Shown piece after piece: positions 9,001 through 9,611 of a stretch of DNA of 9,611 bases (position 1 is its first letter; every line of letters starts with the position of its first letter). A model generated the notes under the pieces. It searched no databases and was not told where the DNA came from. It saw only the letters and a list, made by a program, of their open reading frames with translations. The stretch is taken from contig JBAZKM010000020.1 in NCBI GenBank assembly GCA_041650805.1, positions 1-9,611 of the forward strand, read 5' to 3'. A program made the position numbers and the translations under genes. The DNA comes from Candidatus Omnitrophota bacterium. Lineage in GTDB: Bacteria; Omnitrophota; Gorgyraeia; 2-01-FULL-45-10.

Positions 9001-9611
9001 GGCAAGATCGTAGGCGAGGCGGAGAGCTGGCTTGAAGCCGTCAGGAAGCAGCCGCTCGCGGCGGCAAAGGCGGCGGCCATCGCGGTATTGAAACGCCTCG
9101 CGGCAGTGTCAGATTCCGCCATCAGGCAGAATATCGATGTTGCCAGGAAGCTCTTCGCCGTGCTCGATCCAAAGGCCGCGAAGGCCCTTGCGCAGCTGCC
9201 TGAAAAAGATCAGGAGGCCTTCCTGGTCGAATTCGCGAATGCGAAACTCGACCCGTCAAAGGATATAAGCGAACAGGCATTGGAGGCGTTCGTAAGTTAT
9301 GCCTTCAATGTAGCCGCCAGGCATAATCTCGCCACGGCACGCATATACCTGAACGCGATGACGGCCGCGGTAACGCCCGATAATAAGGATATGGTCCTGA
9401 AGATACTCAATTCAAGGATCAATAGTGCCCTGAAAGGCGCAGGCATCTCTGAAGAATTCAACCAGGCGCTCAAAGAGACGGTCGGAGAGATCATATCACC
9501 GAAAGAGCCGGCAAAGACGCCTGCGGAGGAATACGATAACCTCAATGATATCATCGATAACAACCCGATAGACGACCAGGAGATATCGGACGGCTCCAAG
9601 ATGGTCGCCCT
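1..9611 (+). CDS. Giant multidomain protein with an embedded SecA-like ATPase, partial at both ends
   Basis: A single reading frame starting at base 1 is open through all 3,203 complete codons; the last two bases begin another codon. No start or stop lies in the window, so the gene continues on both sides and no start can be chosen. Modules in order: Pro/Ala/Thr-rich low complexity (1-380), hairpin repeats (381-610), coiled coils and an 83-residue duplication (661-1237), SecA-like motor (about 1425-2305), linker, TPR-like hairpins (2465-2600), two possible membrane helices (2655-2750) and an unrecognised helical region. Codon use is uniform throughout, with frequent AGG and ATA, which argues against a chain of fused or frameshifted pieces. 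There is one cysteine (residue 1537). The full function is unknown. The motor suggests protein translocation, while the N-terminal half looks like surface-protein sequence. I am very sure of the frame and unsure of the role. Confidence 0.97.
178..285 (+). repeat. 108-bp direct repeat, copy 1
   Basis: This copy encodes residues 60-95 (begins F-A-S-V-P-F, ends A-P-A-T-G). It matches the copy at 406-513 at 105 of 108 bases with no gap, at an offset of 228 bp (76 codons). The three differences fall at 181, 238 and 241, and all change an amino acid. The frame is preserved, so this is an in-gene duplication rather than a mobile element. Confidence 0.95.
406..513 (+). repeat. 108-bp direct repeat, copy 2
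   Basis: Second copy, encoding residues 136-171. Compared with the first it has Thr for Ala at two sites and Ser for Pro at one (bases 409, 466, 469). The 120 bp between copies encode a different Ala/Gly/Thr-rich sequence. After the repeat the two copies diverge abruptly (V-A-P after the first, Y-A-S after the second), marking the duplication edge. Confidence 0.95.
748..840 (+). other. Short collagen-like Pro-Gly run
   Basis: Residues 250-280 contain nine Pro-Gly pairs in about 30 residues (T-P-G, I-P-G, Q-P-G, T-P-G and so on). The glycine spacing is mostly three but is broken by spacings of two, four and five. It is therefore collagen-like in composition without a strict Gly-X-Y register, and a triple helix is doubtful. 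A flexible spacer is the safer reading. Confidence 0.6.
1141..1275 (+). other. Asp-box-like beta segment
   Basis: Residues 392-399 read S-Q-N-G-G-A-T-W, matching the BNR/Asp-box pattern S-x-D/N-x-G-x-T-W that caps beta-hairpins in sialidase-type propellers and other carbohydrate-associated folds. It is followed by further turn-rich strands (S-S-G-N-T-Y, V-N-G-N-P). Only one copy is present, too few for a propeller, so no enzymatic activity is proposed. The segment may be a divergent relative of the hairpin repeats that follow. Moderate confidence in the motif, low in any function. Confidence 0.5.
1375..1803 (+). repeat. Four tandem Trp/Tyr hairpin repeats (about 35-38 residues each)
   Basis: Units begin at bases 1375, 1480, 1588 and 1702 (residues 459, 494, 530, 568), and a broken fifth unit (Q-T-V-Q only) starts at 1804. 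Each has the core Q-T-V-Q-T-P-D-G-S-x-W-T-Y-N followed by x-x-T-G-x-F, with the invariant Trp at residues 469, 504, 540 and 578. Periods are 35, 36 and 38 residues. The Gly-turn plus aromatic pattern predicts a beta-hairpin, with a variable Ala/Pro/Gln spacer completing each unit. Repeats of this style often mediate binding or form stalks in surface proteins. I do not recognise a named family; WW-like and choline-binding-like hairpins look superficially similar but lack the full signatures. Confidence 0.9.
1981..2178 (+). other. Predicted coiled coil 1
   Basis: Residues 661-726 show hydrophobic residues at heptad-like spacing (I-D-E-E-I-N-V-L, then L-E-A-M-E-D-K-L, then L-R-N-R-I-N-A-L and L-E-S-A-L), rich in Glu, Lys and Arg. 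The break around G-E-Y-G-E-N-G (686-692) would separate two antiparallel or sequential helices. It marks the switch from Pro-rich extended sequence to helical sequence. The role is presumably structural; no catalytic motif was seen. Confidence 0.7.
2281..2790 (+). other. Charged helical region, no recognised family
   Basis: Residues 761-930 are Ala/Glu/Lys/Leu-rich and predicted all-helical, with no Trp or Cys and few aromatics. An Ala/Glu/Pro linker (730-760) precedes it and a Gly/Ser-rich break (935-953) follows. A 12-bp direct repeat (bases 2521-2532 and 2557-2568, coding E-Q-A-V) sits in the middle, probably a small slippage scar. I cannot assign a function. Confidence 0.5.
2872..3120 (+). 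repeat. 83-residue tandem repeat, unit 1
   Basis: Residues 958-1040 begin G-M-L-N-L-P and contain D-G-T-V, N-V-K-D-M, A-W-K-A-E and E-D-P-S landmarks. The next unit starts exactly 249 bp later with the same landmarks in register. About half of the first 70 positions are identical by my count (35 of 70, no gaps). Each unit looks like a short loop followed by two amphipathic helices. The last 13 residues are an Ala/Arg-rich connector. Confidence 0.92.
3121..3330 (+). repeat. 83-residue tandem repeat, unit 2 (similarity fades near its end)
   Basis: Residues 1041-1110 repeat the preceding unit: G-M-L-N-N-P, D-G-T-V, N-V-K-D-M, A-W-K-A-E, D-D-P-S. The stretch around A-W-K-A-E is still identical at the base level over 17 bases, while most of the unit has drifted. 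This duplication is therefore much older than the 108-bp one upstream. No matching family is known to me; an alpha-hairpin spacer or binding unit is a guess. Confidence 0.9.
3331..3480 (+). other. Ala/Pro/Glu-rich flexible linker
   Basis: Residues 1111-1160 are mostly Ala, Pro, Glu, Thr and Lys (for example E-A-P-V-A-P-S-E-E and A-A-P-A-K-T-K-T-P). The composition predicts a disordered hinge between the tandem repeat and the second coiled coil. Similar Ala/Pro/Glu hinges occur near residues 730-760 and 1287-1302, giving a beads-on-a-string organisation. Confidence 0.75.
3481..3711 (+). other. Predicted coiled coil 2
   Basis: Residues 1161-1237 form a long heptad-patterned helix (I-A-D-L-E-A-E-R-E-G-L, then M-E-T-L-E-A-K-W, then M-K-N-L-G-G-E-I-E-G-I and L-R-H-I-Q-G-E-L). 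It has many Glu, Arg and Lys and no Pro until 1237. The likely role is dimerisation or rigid spacing upstream of the motor; no enzymatic motif is present. Confidence 0.75.
3721..4272 (+). other. Basic/acidic helical segment leading into the SecA-like module
   Basis: Residues 1241-1424 are helical and charge-rich. A Pro-containing linker (1287-1310) is followed by a strongly basic stretch (R-E-L-R-K-L-L-R, W-K-R-A-V, K-D-R-R-N-S-R; 1314-1340) and then helices up to the motor. In free SecA the N-terminal amphipathic helix contacts lipids and SecY. This basic stretch is in a comparable place but shows no clear alignment, so any shared role is inference. Confidence 0.45.
4435..4455 (+). other. 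Walker A (motif I) of the SecA-like motor
   Basis: Codes G-T-G-E-G-K-T, residues 1479-1485, the SecA-specific P-loop core. Lys1484 and Thr1485 would bind the ATP phosphates and magnesium. Canonical SecA usually has M-R before T-G-E-G-K-T; here it is L-G, so the conserved Arg is lost. Confidence 0.95.
4876..5268 (+). other. Preprotein cross-linking-like subdomain inside the motor
   Basis: Residues about 1626-1756, between motif II and E-F-T-G-R, occupy the place of the SecA preprotein cross-linking domain, the clamp that holds the substrate. Matching landmarks: Y-I-V-D-R-x-T-R (SecA VDEKSRQV), the L-T-D-E-G-R helix (SecA LTERG), a helix ending A-L-E-A-H-L-L-Y (SecA ALRAHALF), V-H-Y-R-I (SecA VDYIV) and E-L-I-I-V (SecA EVIIV). 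Its size is close to normal. Retaining it argues for polypeptide translocation rather than a generic helicase. The Asp of SecA DEHTGR is Ser1756 here. Confidence 0.8.
6361..6915 (+). other. Helical scaffold / wing region of the SecA-like motor
   Basis: Residues about 2121-2305 cover the SecA C-terminal helical part. A-Q-E-N-I-D-R-A-E-Y-R (2139-2149) fits the long scaffold helix (SecA AQRKVESRNFDIR). A-I-D-D-T-W-V-K-F-L (2262-2271) fits the two-helix finger region (SecA TLDSLWKEHL), which inserts toward the SecY pore in the free enzyme. The following basic helices (W-R-Y-S-R-R-M-T-R, 2284-2292) end the similarity. SecA's C-x-C zinc tail is missing; a Lys/Glu linker follows directly. Confidence 0.8.
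6916..7380 (+). other. Charged, largely disordered linker after the motor
   Basis: Residues 2306-2460 are rich in Lys, Glu, Ala, Gly and Thr, with low-complexity strings such as G-K-D-K-G-K-D-K and A-E-E-T-A-A-E-A-G-A-E-E-A-E. One short amphipathic helix plus strand (I-L-E-R-L-R-E-R-L-F then L-V-M-T-I-S-G-V-V-L, 2364-2386) interrupts it. A long flexible tether would let the motor move relative to the rest of the chain; this is inferred from composition only. Confidence 0.6.
7393..7800 (+). repeat. Three TPR-like helical hairpin units
   Basis: Three segments share the pattern A-x-x-x-A-x-x-G-N/D-x-x-x-A-L/H-x-x-L: A-E-A-L-A-S-E-G-N-P-D-E-A-L-E-L-L (Gly2473), A-R-R-D-M-A-E-G-N-M-K-G-A-H-S-K-L (Gly2534) and T-D-A-A-Q-R-G-D-L-H-G-A-L-T-T-L (Gly2587). 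Their spacing is 61 and 53 residues, longer than the 34 of classic TPR. The Gly-Asn/Asp turn followed by Ala-Leu is characteristic of TPR and related solenoids, which bind proteins. Assignment to TPR proper is uncertain. Confidence 0.65.
7963..8250 (+). other. Pair of candidate membrane helices
   Basis: Residues 2655-2673 (19 uncharged residues, containing G-L-L-I-G-A-W-L-M) and 2728-2750 (23 uncharged residues, containing S-L-W-T-M-A-L-S-G-I-L) could span a membrane. They are separated by about 54 residues of amphipathic helix with acidic and basic residues. Positive residues flank both sides, so orientation cannot be read. The hydrophobicity is moderate, and buried helices of a soluble bundle would also fit. 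If real, they would anchor the chain just downstream of the motor. Confidence 0.45.
8281..9480 (+). other. Long all-helical region, no recognised family
   Basis: Residues 2761-3160 are predicted helical throughout, with regular amphipathic segments of 15-25 residues and few Gly or Pro. A short A-A-R-H-N-L-A-T-A-R-I-Y-L motif near 3105-3117 resembles a TPR helix pair but is isolated. Another Ala-rich helix (P-L-A-A-A-K-A-A-A-I-A-V-L, 3018-3030) stands out. No catalytic signature, metal-binding cluster or signal was seen. It may be a solenoid scaffold continuing the TPR-like units upstream. The function is unknown. Confidence 0.5.
9481..9611 (+). other. Pro/acidic segment at the window edge
   Basis: Residues 3161-3203 turn polar and acidic (P-K-E-P-A-K-T-P-A-E-E, then D-N-L-N-D-I-I-D-N-N-P-I-D-D) and run off the window without a stop. 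This looks like another flexible hinge before further domains rather than a C-terminus. Confidence 0.6.

Overview
The whole window lies inside one protein-coding gene on the + strand. Reading from base 1 (codons at 1-3, 4-6 ...), I translated every line to the end and found no stop codon in 3,203 consecutive codons. Neither the start nor the stop is present, so the real protein is longer than about 3,200 residues and enters and leaves the window in frame. There are no intergenic spaces, RNA genes, promoters, terminators, insertion sequences or CRISPR arrays. Residue numbers below count from the first codon of the window, not from the true N-terminus.

Layout by residue. 1-380 is a Pro/Ala/Thr/Gly/Tyr-rich low-complexity stretch with a nearly perfect 108-bp duplication and a short collagen-like Pro-Gly run. 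381-610 is beta-type repeat sequence: one Asp-box-like motif, then four copies of a Trp/Tyr hairpin unit. 611-1340 is mostly charged helix: two coiled coils, an 83-residue tandem duplication and Ala/Pro/Glu linkers. About 1425-2305 is a nearly complete but divergent SecA-type translocase ATPase. 2306-2460 is a charged linker. 2465-2600 holds three TPR-like helical hairpins. 2655-2750 holds two possible membrane helices. 2761-3160 is all-helical sequence I do not recognise, and 3161-3203 is a Pro/acidic tail running off the window.

The central feature is the SecA module. SecA is normally a free protein of about 800-900 residues that pushes unfolded preproteins through SecYEG using ATP. Here the nucleotide-binding motifs, the preprotein cross-linking region and the helical scaffold are all recognisable in the right order. 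They sit in the middle of a giant chain that also carries low-complexity, repeat and coiled-coil segments typical of surface proteins. Several motif residues differ from canonical SecA, and the usual C-terminal zinc motif is absent. The visible protein has only one cysteine.

The organism is most likely a Candidatus Omnitrophota bacterium or a similar uncultured lineage. The grounds are moderately G+C-rich DNA with heavy use of AGG (Arg) and ATA (Ile), and a very large gene; giant genes have been reported in Omnitrophota. This assignment is inference. How the parts cooperate is unknown. One reading is that the SecA-like motor helps export or thread this protein or its partners at the envelope.
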